From Hyphomicrobiales bacterium (GTDB lineage: Bacteria; Pseudomonadota; Alphaproteobacteria; Rhizobiales; RI-29): 64,000 nucleotides of DNA. The notes under the pieces were generated by a model. That model searched no databases, was not told the DNA's origin, and saw only the letters and a list, made by a program, of their open reading frames with translations. Shown here in pieces: positions 50,842 through 58,839 of this stretch. Within the stretch, counting starts at the first letter, position 1. Every line of letters starts with the position of its first letter. The stretch lies in the NCBI GenBank assembly GCA_016125495.1, contig WGLQ01000004.1, positions 1 to 64,000 on the forward strand. The letters run 5' to 3'. The position numbers and the translations under genes were made by a program.

Positions 50842-52134
50842 TCAGATTCGCTCCCAGAGGTGGACCGCCTGAAAGGCCGCCTCGTACATGCGCGCCCGCA
50901 GGCTCGGCAGCGGTTCCGGTCTGAGCGGGCCGGGTGCGAGCGGTAGCGCCCCCTCGTCGTCGTGGACGACCGCCTCGGCGATCGCCTTGCCGAACACCGT
51001 CCCCGGACCGATGCCGCGACCATTGTAGCCGATCACCGCCCAGATTCCCTCCGCCGGCGCCACGATACGCGGCAGATGGTCGCCCGTCATCGCGACCTGC
51101 CCGGTCCAGGCATGGGTCCAGGCGTTCTCCCCGAGCTGGGGAAAGAGGCGGGTTTTCATCCTCTCCGCCCAACCGGCGAACGCCAAGGGATCGTGCGTGG
51201 TCAATCCGCCCATGGATCCGAAGATGAGCCGGCCCGCCGCATCGCGTCGGAATGTGGTCATCACCTTGCGCGTGTCCCAGGTGCCCTCTCCGCCAGCCAG
51301 GATCGTGCGTCCGACGTTCTCGCCGAGCGGAGCCGTCGCAAGAACGAGGAAGCTGACGGGCGTGAAGCCCGTGGCGAGCCCCGGCACCAAATCGTCCGTG
51401 TAGGCATTGGTCGCGAGCACGACGCGCCGTGCCCGCACCGCGCCGCCATCCGCCTCGATCCGCCAGCCGTCACCCACCCGCTCGAGGCGGCGCGCCGGCG
51501 AAGGAGCATGAATGCGGGCGCCGGCCGCGAGCGCCGCCCGCGCGAGACCGCGCACGTACCCGAGCGGCTGGATGGTTCCGGCCCGAGGATCGAATAGCGC
51601 TCCCTCGTAGGCGCCGGTTCCCGTGCGTCGCGCGGTCTCCGCCTTGTCGAGCAGGCTGACCGGGGCGCCGCGAGACCGAAGGTCGGCGACCTTCGCGGCC
51701 AGACCTTCGAGGGCTTTTCGTCCCTTCGCGAGGTGCATCGTGCCGGCTCGCGTTGCCTCGCAGTCGATGCCGTGACGATCGATGAGGTCGAAGACGAGGT
51801 CGGGGGAATTGAAGAGCGCGCCATTGAGCCGCTCGCCGTCCGCCTTGCCGATGATCCGCTCGATCTCGGCTTGCGCTAGCCAGAGACCGGCGTTGACGAG
51901 GCCCATGTTGCGCCCCGATCCGCCGTGGCCGATCCGCTGGCCTTCGAGAACGACGGCATCGACGCCCGCCTCGGCGAGGTGGAGCGCGGCCGAAAGCCCC
52001 GTAAATCCTCCCCCGACGATCGCGACTTCGGCCGTCACCTCACCCGCGAGACGCGTGACGGCCGGCTCTCCGGCCGCCGTCGCGGTCCACAGATTGTCGC
52101 GGTTCGCCGAAATGGCATTGGCCGGTCCGCCCAA
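50842..52134 (-). CDS. FAD-dependent amine oxidase, DadA/PuuB-like
   Basis: 430 residues. The FAD-binding VAIVGGGFTGLSAALHLAEAG lies at about 34-54 with GHGGSGRNMGLVN, the segment typical of gamma-glutamylputrescine oxidase and related D-amino-acid-oxidase folds. Further marks are AGTIQPLGYVRGL, VVLATNAYTDDLVPG and VIGYNGRGIGPGTVFGKAIAE at the end. It would oxidise a secondary or primary amine, with FADH2 reoxidised by oxygen. The start codon is TTG at 52134, preceded by GGGAGG at the right distance. It follows the aminotransferase by 36 bases, so glutamine synthetase-like ligase, aminotransferase and oxidase form one operon resembling a gamma-glutamyl polyamine pathway. Confidence 0.87.
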   Translation of the reverse strand: MGGPANAISANRDNLWTATAAGEPAVTRLAGEVTAEVAIVGGGFTGLSAALHLAEAGVDAVVLEGQRIGHGGSGRNMGLVNAGLWLAQAEIERIIGKADGERLNGALFNSPDLVFDLIDRHGIDCEATRAGTMHLAKGRKALEGLAAKVADLRSRGAPVSLLDKAETARRTGTGAYEGALFDPRAGTIQPLGYVRGLARAALAAGARIHAPSPARRLERVGDGWRIEADGGAVRARRVVLATNAYTDDLVPGLATGFTPVSFLVLATAPLGENVGRTILAGGEGTWDTRKVMTTFRRDAAGRLIFGSMGGLTTHDPLAFAGWAERMKTRLFPQLGENAWTHAWTGQVAMTGDHLPRIVAPAEGIWAVIGYNGRGIGPGTVFGKAIAEAVVHDDEGALPLAPGPLRPEPLPSLRARMYEAAFQAVHLWERI

Positions 52135-52170
52135 GTGGTCCTCCCTTCGCGCGACAACTCGTACGCGCCC

Positions 52171-53559
52171 TCAGCACAGCCCCATGCCGCGGATCTTGTC
52201 GTGCGCCATGTCGAGCGTGCGCCACGCCTTTTCGATCAGTTCGTCGATCTCCCCGCGCGTGATGACGAGCGGCGGCGAGATGATCATCCGGTCCCAGACC
52301 GAGCGCATCACCAGCCCGTTCTCGAAGCTGAAGTCGCGCGTGATGAGCCCGACCTCTCCGGGGTTCTTGAAGGGCGCGCGTGTCGCCTTGTTCGGCGTCA
52401 GCTCGATCGCGCCGACGAGGCCCAGCATCCGCGCCTCCCCGACCAGCGGGTGCTCGGCCAGCCCCTTCCATTTCTCCTGGAGATAGGGACCCGCCACCGT
52501 GCGCACGTGCCCGAGAACGTTTTCTTCCCGCATCAGCCGCAGATTCTCGACCGCTGCCGCGCAGCAGGCGGGATGGCCGGAGTACGTGTAGCCGTGGAAG
52601 AATTCCCCGCCCTTCTGCTCGAGCACCTCGACGATCCTGTCGGAAACCAGGACGGCGCCGATCGGCAGATAGCCGGACGAAAGCCCCTTGGCCGTCGACA
52701 TCAGGTCCGGCCGCAGGCCGTAGTGATCGCTCCCGAACCACGTGCCGAGCCGTCCGAACCCGTTTATGACTTCGTCGGCGACGAGGAGGATGTCCCGCTC
52801 GCGGCAGATGCGGGAGATTTCGGGCCAATAGGTGTCCGGCGGGATGATGACGCCGCCCGCCCCCTGCACGGGTTCAGCGATGAAGGCTGCGACATTGTTC
52901 TCCCCGAGGCGGTCGATCGCCTCCTCGAGCTGGCGCGCCCGGGCGAGGCCGAACTCGGCCGGGCTCATGTCGCCGCCCTCGCCGTACCAGTAGGGTTGGT
53001 CGATGTGGGCGATGCCGGGAATGGGAATTCCGCCCTGCGCGTGCATCGCCGCCATGCCGCCGAGGCTGGCACCGGCCATGGTGGAGCCATGATAGGCGTT
53101 GCGCCGCGAAATGAAGATCTGCTTTTCCGGCTTTCCCTGGCAGGCCCAGAAGTGGCGCACCATGCGGACCACGGTATCGTTCGATTCGGAGCCGCTGCCC
53201 GTGAAGAAAGCCCGGTTGATGTGCGAGGGCGTGATCGAGGCGAGGCTTTCCGCGAGCGCGATCGCCGGCGGATGCGTGGTCTGGAAGAAGGTGTTGTAAT
53301 AGGCGAGGTCGGTCATCTGCCGGCGCACCGCCTCGATGATCTCCTGGCGCCCGTGGCCCATGTTGACGCACCAGAGGCCGGCCATCCCGTCGAGGATCTT
53401 CTTGCCGTCGGAATCCCAGAGATAGACCCCCTTGCCGCGGGTGATGACACGCGCGCCCTTTTTGTTGAGGCCGGCGGTGTCGGTGAACGGGTGGAGATGA
53501 TGCGCGGCATCCAGCGCTTTCATCTCGGCTGTGGTCGGCAGGTTGCCGAGGTTCATCAT
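52171..53559 (-). CDS. Class III PLP aminotransferase (SpuC/putrescine-pyruvate type)
   Basis: 462 residues. HLHPFTDTAGLNKKGARVIT at the start and LWDSDGKKILDGMAGLWCVN are the marks of polyamine:pyruvate and related omega-transaminases. Catalytic features: FFTGSGSESNDTVVRMVRHF (phosphate loop), AFIAEPVQGAGGVIIPP, LLVADEVINGFGRLGTWFG and LMSTAKGLSSGYLPIG with the PLP lysine. It would transaminate a diamine or a gamma-glutamyl amine. The ATG doublet at 53559/53556 has GGGAGG upstream. An in-phase open frame reaching 54027 overlaps the ligase gene and is rejected. It is flanked by the PuuA-like ligase and PuuB-like oxidase in the same orientation. Confidence 0.92.
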   Translation of the reverse strand: MMNLGNLPTTAEMKALDAAHHLHPFTDTAGLNKKGARVITRGKGVYLWDSDGKKILDGMAGLWCVNMGHGRQEIIEAVRRQMTDLAYYNTFFQTTHPPAIALAESLASITPSHINRAFFTGSGSESNDTVVRMVRHFWACQGKPEKQIFISRRNAYHGSTMAGASLGGMAAMHAQGGIPIPGIAHIDQPYWYGEGGDMSPAEFGLARARQLEEAIDRLGENNVAAFIAEPVQGAGGVIIPPDTYWPEISRICRERDILLVADEVINGFGRLGTWFGSDHYGLRPDLMSTAKGLSSGYLPIGAVLVSDRIVEVLEQKGGEFFHGYTYSGHPACCAAAVENLRLMREENVLGHVRTVAGPYLQEKWKGLAEHPLVGEARMLGLVGAIELTPNKATRAPFKNPGEVGLITRDFSFENGLVMRSVWDRMIISPPLVITRGEIDELIEKAWRTLDMAHDKIRGMGLC

Positions 53560-53648
53560 TGCAGTCCTCCCTTGTCGTGATCCCGCATGCCTGCCGGACA
53601 CGGGCTTTTTGATCCATTGATCGCGATCGCCGCCGCGGACCTCATGCG

Positions 53649-55091
53649 TCAGACCGCCAGCAGGAGATGCTCGCGCTCCCACGGGCTGATCACCCTCATG
53701 AAGGCCGAGAATTCCTCGCGCTTGACGGCGAGATAGAGGCGGCTGAAGTCGACGCCGAGCAGCTCCTGCAACGGCTCGCATGCCTCGAAGGCCGCCAGGC
53801 CCTCGAGCAATCCGGCCGGCAGGTCGTGCCGGTTCTTGTAGGCATTGCCGGCACACACCTCTCTCGGCTGCAACCGCTCCTTGATGCCGAGGTAGCCGCA
53901 GGCCAGGCTGGCCGCGATGGCGAGATAGGGGTTCGTATCCGCGCCGCAGACCCGGTTCTCCACCCGTCGCGCCTCCGGCGAGGAGACCGGAATCCGCAAC
54001 CCCGTCGAGCGGTTGTCGATGCCCCACTCGAGGTTGATCGGGGCGGCATCGTCGGGCACCAGCCGGCGGTAGGAGTTGACGTATGGTGCCATGAGGCAGG
54101 TGGCCGCGCCGAGATAGGTCTGCTGACCGGCGAGGAACTGATAGAAATGTTCCGTCGGGCGGCGCTCGCTGTCCGTGAAAATGTTCCTGCCGTTCGCGAC
54201 CTCGACGACGCTCTGGTGGATGTGCGCGGCGCTGCCCGGCTGGTTTTCCATGGGCTTGGCCATGAAGGTCGCGTAGTAGCCGTGCTTGATCGCCGCCTCG
54301 CGGATGGTCCGCTTGAAGAGGAACGTCTGGTCGGCGAGTTCCAGCGGCTCACCGTGCAGCAGATTGATCTCGAGCTGCGAGGCGCCGGCTTCCTGGATGA
54401 TCGTGTCGATCGCCAGTTCCTGGGCTTCCGCGAAGTCGTACATGTCGTCGACGAACTTGTCGTATTCGTCGACCGCCGAGATCGAATAGGACTGCCGCCC
54501 GGCCCCCTGGCGTCCGGAGCGCCCGACCGGCGGCTCGAGCGGATAATCGGGGTCCGGATTGGGCTTTGTCAGGTAGAACTCGAGCTCTGGTGCCACGACC
54601 GGTTGCCAGCCTTCCTTGGCGTAGTAGGACAGCACCCGTTTCAGCACCTCGCGTGGAGCATATTCGACCGGTCCGCCCTCGTTCCAGATCACGTCGTGGA
54701 TGACCTGTGCCGTCGGGCTGGATGCCCAAGGCACGAGCCGCAGCGTGGAAAGGTCCGGAACCAGGAGCGTGTCGGCCTCGGTATATGCCTCCTCGTCGCC
54801 GAAATCGGCATAATCGCCGGTGATCGTCTGCCAGAAGATCGAGACCGGCAGATGCGTCGGCTTGAGCTGGGCGAACTTGTAGGCCGGCATCACCTTGCCG
54901 CGCCCGACCCCCGCGATGTCGGGCACGACGCATTCGACCTCCTCGATATTGTTTTCCTTGAGCCATTTCGTGACGTCGCCGAGTCGGCCGTGGTCGCGCG
55001 GCCGCACCTGGCTTTCGGTCATTTCCACGGCGTGCTGGGCCTGCATCGGGGGTATGGTCGGCTTCGACTTGTGTTCCTTGGCCATTTTCAT
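53649..55091 (-). CDS. Glutamine-synthetase-family gamma-glutamylamine ligase (PuuA-like)
   Basis: 480 residues; PuuA is about the same length. The ATP and ammonium-site signatures are VVAPELEFYLTKPNPD, GSAAHIHQS, and NRSTGLRIPVSSPEARRVEN; the N-terminal beta-grasp contains VECVVPDIAGVGRGKVMPA, where PuuA-like members have this GKxMP motif. It joins glutamate to an amine such as putrescine at the cost of ATP. The N-terminus begins with a polar 34-residue leader. It heads the operon continuing through the aminotransferase, oxidase and ornithine-cyclodeaminase homologue. Aldehyde dehydrogenase and gamma-glutamyl hydrolase partners are absent from the window. Confidence 0.88.
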   Translation of the reverse strand: MKMAKEHKSKPTIPPMQAQHAVEMTESQVRPRDHGRLGDVTKWLKENNIEEVECVVPDIAGVGRGKVMPAYKFAQLKPTHLPVSIFWQTITGDYADFGDEEAYTEADTLLVPDLSTLRLVPWASSPTAQVIHDVIWNEGGPVEYAPREVLKRVLSYYAKEGWQPVVAPELEFYLTKPNPDPDYPLEPPVGRSGRQGAGRQSYSISAVDEYDKFVDDMYDFAEAQELAIDTIIQEAGASQLEINLLHGEPLELADQTFLFKRTIREAAIKHGYYATFMAKPMENQPGSAAHIHQSVVEVANGRNIFTDSERRPTEHFYQFLAGQQTYLGAATCLMAPYVNSYRRLVPDDAAPINLEWGIDNRSTGLRIPVSSPEARRVENRVCGADTNPYLAIAASLACGYLGIKERLQPREVCAGNAYKNRHDLPAGLLEGLAAFEACEPLQELLGVDFSRLYLAVKREEFSAFMRVISPWEREHLLLAV

Positions 55092-55232
55092 CCTGCCTCG
55101 ACCGGGCGTCTCGGGCTTTGACTTGGCTTACCGGTCCGCGTGGGTCGTCGTCATTGACTCGGGTGTGGCTGAACCACCTTCGGCTGGTCCCGCAACCAGC
55201 GGCGGTTCGTGTCCTGCCGGTGCGTTTCTTTC

Positions 55233-55243
55233 GGGGGGGGGGG
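55233..55243 (+). repeat. Run of eleven G
   Basis: A homopolymer of eleven G lies in the 163-base gap between the multicopper oxidase stop and the ligase start (minus-strand orientation of both). Such runs slip during replication and in sequencing, so the exact length is doubtful, but no coding frame is affected. It lies about 140 bases upstream of the ligase start. Confidence 0.7.
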
Positions 55244-55254
55244 AATTATCCTGG

Positions 55255-56706
55255 CTAGGTCACTCTGATCACCGCCATCATTCCTGCCGCCTGATGCTCG
55301 AGCACGTGGCAGTGGAACATCCAGTCGCCCGGGTTGTCCGCGACGAACGCGATCTCGACCGTCTCGAGCGGGCCGACCAGCACCGTGTCCTGCCAGGGCC
55401 GGTGCGGCTCCTCCCGACCGTTCCGCGACAGCACGCGGAAGTGGTGGCCGTGCAGATGGATCGGATGGTGCCACCGGCTCTCGTTGACGAGCGCCATGCG
55501 CACCGACTGGCCCCGCTCGAAAGTCGCCATCGGCTCCATCCGGTGGCCGTCGTGGTGCGCCACCGCCGCGACCCCGTTGATGGTCCAGGCCACCCCGTGT
55601 GCCGTCACCATCTCGCGAAGGCCCATGCGCTGGCCGTTGACCATGCCCGTCACGTCGCCGCCCATCGCGCCGCCCGCGAAGATCACGTCGTTCCGCTCCG
55701 CGCGCTCGAGATCGGGCTCGGCGAGCGGGTTCGGCGCCAGGGCGATCGGGGCATCGAGCGGCTCGTCGCGCACCGGCGCGCCCTCGATCACGACATCGAC
55801 GAGCCCGTAGGCATTTCGCGGATAGAAATCATCGACGATGCTGATCGGCCCGCGCGCATCGAGCGGGATGTCGAGCACGACGTCGGCCCGCATCGCGGGG
55901 CCGAGCACGATGCGCCCTCCGGCCGGCTTGTGCGGTGCCACCGGCTGTCCATCGATCGCGATCACCCGGGGTGACAGCGCCGCGAGCCCGAGGGCGAAAA
56001 TCCTGGCATTGGCGACATTGATGAGCCGCAGCCGCAGCCGTTCCCCTGGCCGCACGGCGAACCGATCGGGGATCAGGCCGTTTATCGTCACGGTGTTTCC
56101 GATCCGCCCGGCATGCGTCATGTCGTGGCGGTTGTCGAACCGCGCATCGATCTGGGCCGCGCGATCCAGCCGCCAGTCGTCGATCACCCAGACGACCTCG
56201 CGGTCGACGGCGGGCGGCTCGGGCTCCTCCACGATGAGCGCGCCATAGAGGCCCCGTCCGACCTGCTCGCTGCTGGAATAGTGCGGGTGGTACCAGAAGG
56301 TCCCGGCGTCCGGCACATCGAAGGCGTAGTGGAATGTCTCGGCGGGGGCGACGGGATCCTGCGTCAGTCCGGGCACGCCGTCCATGGCATTCACCAGCCG
56401 TATGCCATGCCAGTGAACGGTGCTCGGTTCGTCGAGCCCGTTGTGGAACGCGACCTCGACCCGCTCGCCCTGGCGGACACGAATCTCCGGCCCGGGCACG
56501 GTGCCCGAAAAACACCAGACGCCGGTTTCCGGGTGGCCCCCGCCGACGAGCGGCACCTTGCCGGGCGCCGCCGTCAGCCCGAAGGCATCGGCTGGCGCGT
56601 TGGCGGCTCGGGCGGGCCACCGCCAGGAGGCACCCGCGATCGTCGTGGCGAACGCGCCCGCGACGACGCTCCTGCGTGTCGGTTGCCGGCACGGCCACGC
56701 CGCCAT
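55255..56706 (-). CDS. Exported multicopper oxidase (Tat signal)
   Basis: 483 residues. RQPTRRSVVAGAFATTIAGA near the start is a twin-arginine signal, so the protein folds in the cytoplasm and is exported. All four copper motifs are present: VHWHGIRLVN, FWYHPHYSS, HHPIHLHGHHFRVL and MFHCHVLEHQAAGMM, giving type 1, type 2 and type 3 copper centres; the last Met is the type 1 axial ligand. It would oxidise a metal ion or phenolic with oxygen reduced to water. The start at 56706 has GAGG nine bases upstream. It is divergent from the TPR-trypsin gene and separate from the amine operon in function. Confidence 0.9.
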   Translation of the reverse strand: MAAWPCRQPTRRSVVAGAFATTIAGASWRWPARAANAPADAFGLTAAPGKVPLVGGGHPETGVWCFSGTVPGPEIRVRQGERVEVAFHNGLDEPSTVHWHGIRLVNAMDGVPGLTQDPVAPAETFHYAFDVPDAGTFWYHPHYSSSEQVGRGLYGALIVEEPEPPAVDREVVWVIDDWRLDRAAQIDARFDNRHDMTHAGRIGNTVTINGLIPDRFAVRPGERLRLRLINVANARIFALGLAALSPRVIAIDGQPVAPHKPAGGRIVLGPAMRADVVLDIPLDARGPISIVDDFYPRNAYGLVDVVIEGAPVRDEPLDAPIALAPNPLAEPDLERAERNDVIFAGGAMGGDVTGMVNGQRMGLREMVTAHGVAWTINGVAAVAHHDGHRMEPMATFERGQSVRMALVNESRWHHPIHLHGHHFRVLSRNGREEPHRPWQDTVLVGPLETVEIAFVADNPGDWMFHCHVLEHQAAGMMAVIRVT

Positions 56707-57024
56707 AGGAAAACCTCGTTCGCTTGCTTTCTGTTCCGGCCGCCGCGCGGGTCCGCTCGCTGCGCGCGTGAGCGGTGCCACCTGCAGTCTCGCTCAGATT
56801 TCGCGCGAATTGCAGGGTGGCGCAAGTCCACCCGGCACGCCAGGGTGCGTCCGAGTTCGCGGGCTTCGCCCGAACCGGCCGTCGGGCCCACCGTTTCGCG
56901 AGCGCGGGCGTCGTGTTTCGGGTATGGGCCCTTGCCTTTGTGGCTGGCGCCCGCATGATCGGGCCTTGCGAACGTGGCGGGTAGTGCGGACCGGCTGAGG
57001 CACTTGTGGGCGGGGACCACGGCG
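56707..57024. other. Intergenic spacer between divergent genes
   Basis: This 318-base stretch separates the multicopper oxidase (minus) from the TPR-trypsin gene (plus) and should hold both promoters. I see a small imperfect hairpin at 56855-56873 (TTCGCGGGC with GCCCGAA) but no sigma-70-like box pair and no open frame with a credible start. Confidence 0.5.
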
Positions 57025-58746
57025 ATGAACGACATGGCGAGGCTCGACCAAGAAGCCGTTCTGCGGCATGCCCGTACCTGGATCGCGAACCTTTCGTCGG
57101 GCGTGCCCGAAGGCGCCACCACGGATGCCGAGCTGCTCGCGTACGCGCTGCGGAACATGCGCGATTTCAAGGGGCTCGGCGAATTCGTCTCGGACGCGGC
57201 AAGGCATGGCGTGCGCAGCCCCATGCTCGTTCGCCTCGAGGCGCAGGCCATGATCGAGACGGGCGACGTCGTTGCCGCCATCGCCTTGCTGAGCGACCTC
57301 GGTCAGAGGATCCCCGACACCGATCCCGAGGCCCGTCAGGCCCTCGGCCTCATCGGCCGCTGTTACAAGCAGGTCTTCCTCGATCGGGCCGCCAGTGCGC
57401 CGCACGAAGCCGCGGCTGCGGCCCTGAGGATGGCCATCCGCTACTATTCCGGCGGCCTCGTTCTGGCGACCATCGAGCATCCCGACTACCTCTGGCTGGC
57501 CATGAATGTCGCCGCCCTCGCCCACCGTGCCGAGTTCGAGGGCATCGAGCCACCGTTTCCGGTCGATTGGCGCGCCTTGGCGGAGCAGATCGACAAGGTC
57601 GTGGCGGCCGAGCGCGACGCCGGGCGGGTCACCGCATGGAACTGCGCCACGGCGGGCGAGGCGTGTCTGGCGCTCGGCGATGCCGCGCGTGCTGCCGCTT
57701 GGTTCGAACTTTATGCCGCCCGCAGCGATTCGAGCGCTTTTGCGCTCCACAGCACGTTGCGCCAACTCCGCGACGTCTGGAGGATCGATCCCGACAGGGG
57801 CCGCATCGGCCGGCTTTATTCGCTGTTGCAGGCGCGCCTCATCATGGTCGAGCAGGGCGAGGTCGACCTCGACCCGAAGACGGTCGCCGCCTTCCTGGCC
57901 GAGCGCGACGTCGATAGCGATCAGTTGGCCCGCCTGCTCGCCCCGCCGCGCAACCGGCGCTCGGCCACCGCCGAGGCGTCCGGTGGGGCTCAGGTGCCCG
58001 AGCGCGTCTTCAACGATGGCGCCTTCGAGGAATTTTCATCTCTGATGATCGGCGTGCAGCGCGCCCGCTCGATCGCGCGCATCGGCCGGGACGCAAGGCG
58101 CGGCACGGGAACGGGCTTTCTCGTACGCGGTGGTGATTTCATCCCGGCCCTCGGCAACGAGCGGGTGCTGCTGACCAACGCCCATGTGCTGACGCACGAT
58201 TTCAGCCACGAGGCGCACCACCATGCCCTCTCTCGCGGCGAGGCGCTCGTCACGTTCACGGCCGCCGACGAGCATCGCCACTACCGCATCCGGCAGATCC
58301 TCTGGACGTCCCCGTTCGATGCCTTGGATGCCACCCTCGCCCGTCTCGATCCCGAGCCGCCGCCAGAGTTGGTGCCGTTGCCGGTCGCGCCGGTTCTGCC
58401 TCGCGCACGCCTCACCATGGCCGAGCGTCACCGGGTCTACATCTTCGGCCATCCGGGTGGTGGCGCGCTCCAGCTTTCGCTGCACGAGAACGACCTCCTC
58501 GAGCACAACTGTCCGGACGAGCACGAGCGGGCCCCCGCCCTCGTGCAGTTGCGCTACCTGACCCCGACCATGGGCGGCTCGTCGGGCAGCCCCGTATTCT
58601 TCGGGCGCGATTGGCAGGTCATCGGGCTCCATCACGCCGCTGGCGTTTTTGCCCCTCTCCTCGGCCAGGGGCCGGACTATGAGGCGAACCAGGCGATCTG
58701 GGTGCAGTCAATCGCACATGCGGCGCGCCGCGAGACCGCTCGCTGA
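57025..58746 (+). CDS. TPR-like helical domain fused to trypsin-like serine protease
   Basis: 573 residues, no signal peptide. The first 330 residues are alpha-helical with TPR-like spacing (AQAMIETGDVVAAIALLSDL, ATAGEACLALGDAARAAAWF), as in regulatory repeats of signalling peptidases. The C-terminal half is a trypsin/V8-type protease: GTGTGFLVRG, VLLTNAHVLTHDF (catalytic His), DALDATLARL (Asp) and TPTMGGSSGSPVFF (Ser), with DWQVIGLHHA as the family ending. All three triad residues are visible. A cytoplasmic TPR-trypsin pairing is typical of bacterial conflict or programmed-death style proteins, but the partner is not evident here. The start is uncertain; ATG at 57025 is chosen for its position before the first helix. 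Confidence 0.78.
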   Translation: MNDMARLDQEAVLRHARTWIANLSSGVPEGATTDAELLAYALRNMRDFKGLGEFVSDAARHGVRSPMLVRLEAQAMIETGDVVAAIALLSDLGQRIPDTDPEARQALGLIGRCYKQVFLDRAASAPHEAAAAALRMAIRYYSGGLVLATIEHPDYLWLAMNVAALAHRAEFEGIEPPFPVDWRALAEQIDKVVAAERDAGRVTAWNCATAGEACLALGDAARAAAWFELYAARSDSSAFALHSTLRQLRDVWRIDPDRGRIGRLYSLLQARLIMVEQGEVDLDPKTVAAFLAERDVDSDQLARLLAPPRNRRSATAEASGGAQVPERVFNDGAFEEFSSLMIGVQRARSIARIGRDARRGTGTGFLVRGGDFIPALGNERVLLTNAHVLTHDFSHEAHHHALSRGEALVTFTAADEHRHYRIRQILWTSPFDALDATLARLDPEPPPELVPLPVAPVLPRARLTMAERHRVYIFGHPGGGALQLSLHENDLLEHNCPDEHERAPALVQLRYLTPTMGGSSGSPVFFGRDWQVIGLHHAAGVFAPLLGQGPDYEANQAIWVQSIAHAARRETAR

Positions 58747-58839
58747 GGAGCCGCCCGATCGCACGTCGCGGCCCGTGCCGTCAGCGCGATTGCCCGGCAA
58801 ACGCGGCAATGGGCGCGGGCGCGCCGTATCTGGCTCCCG

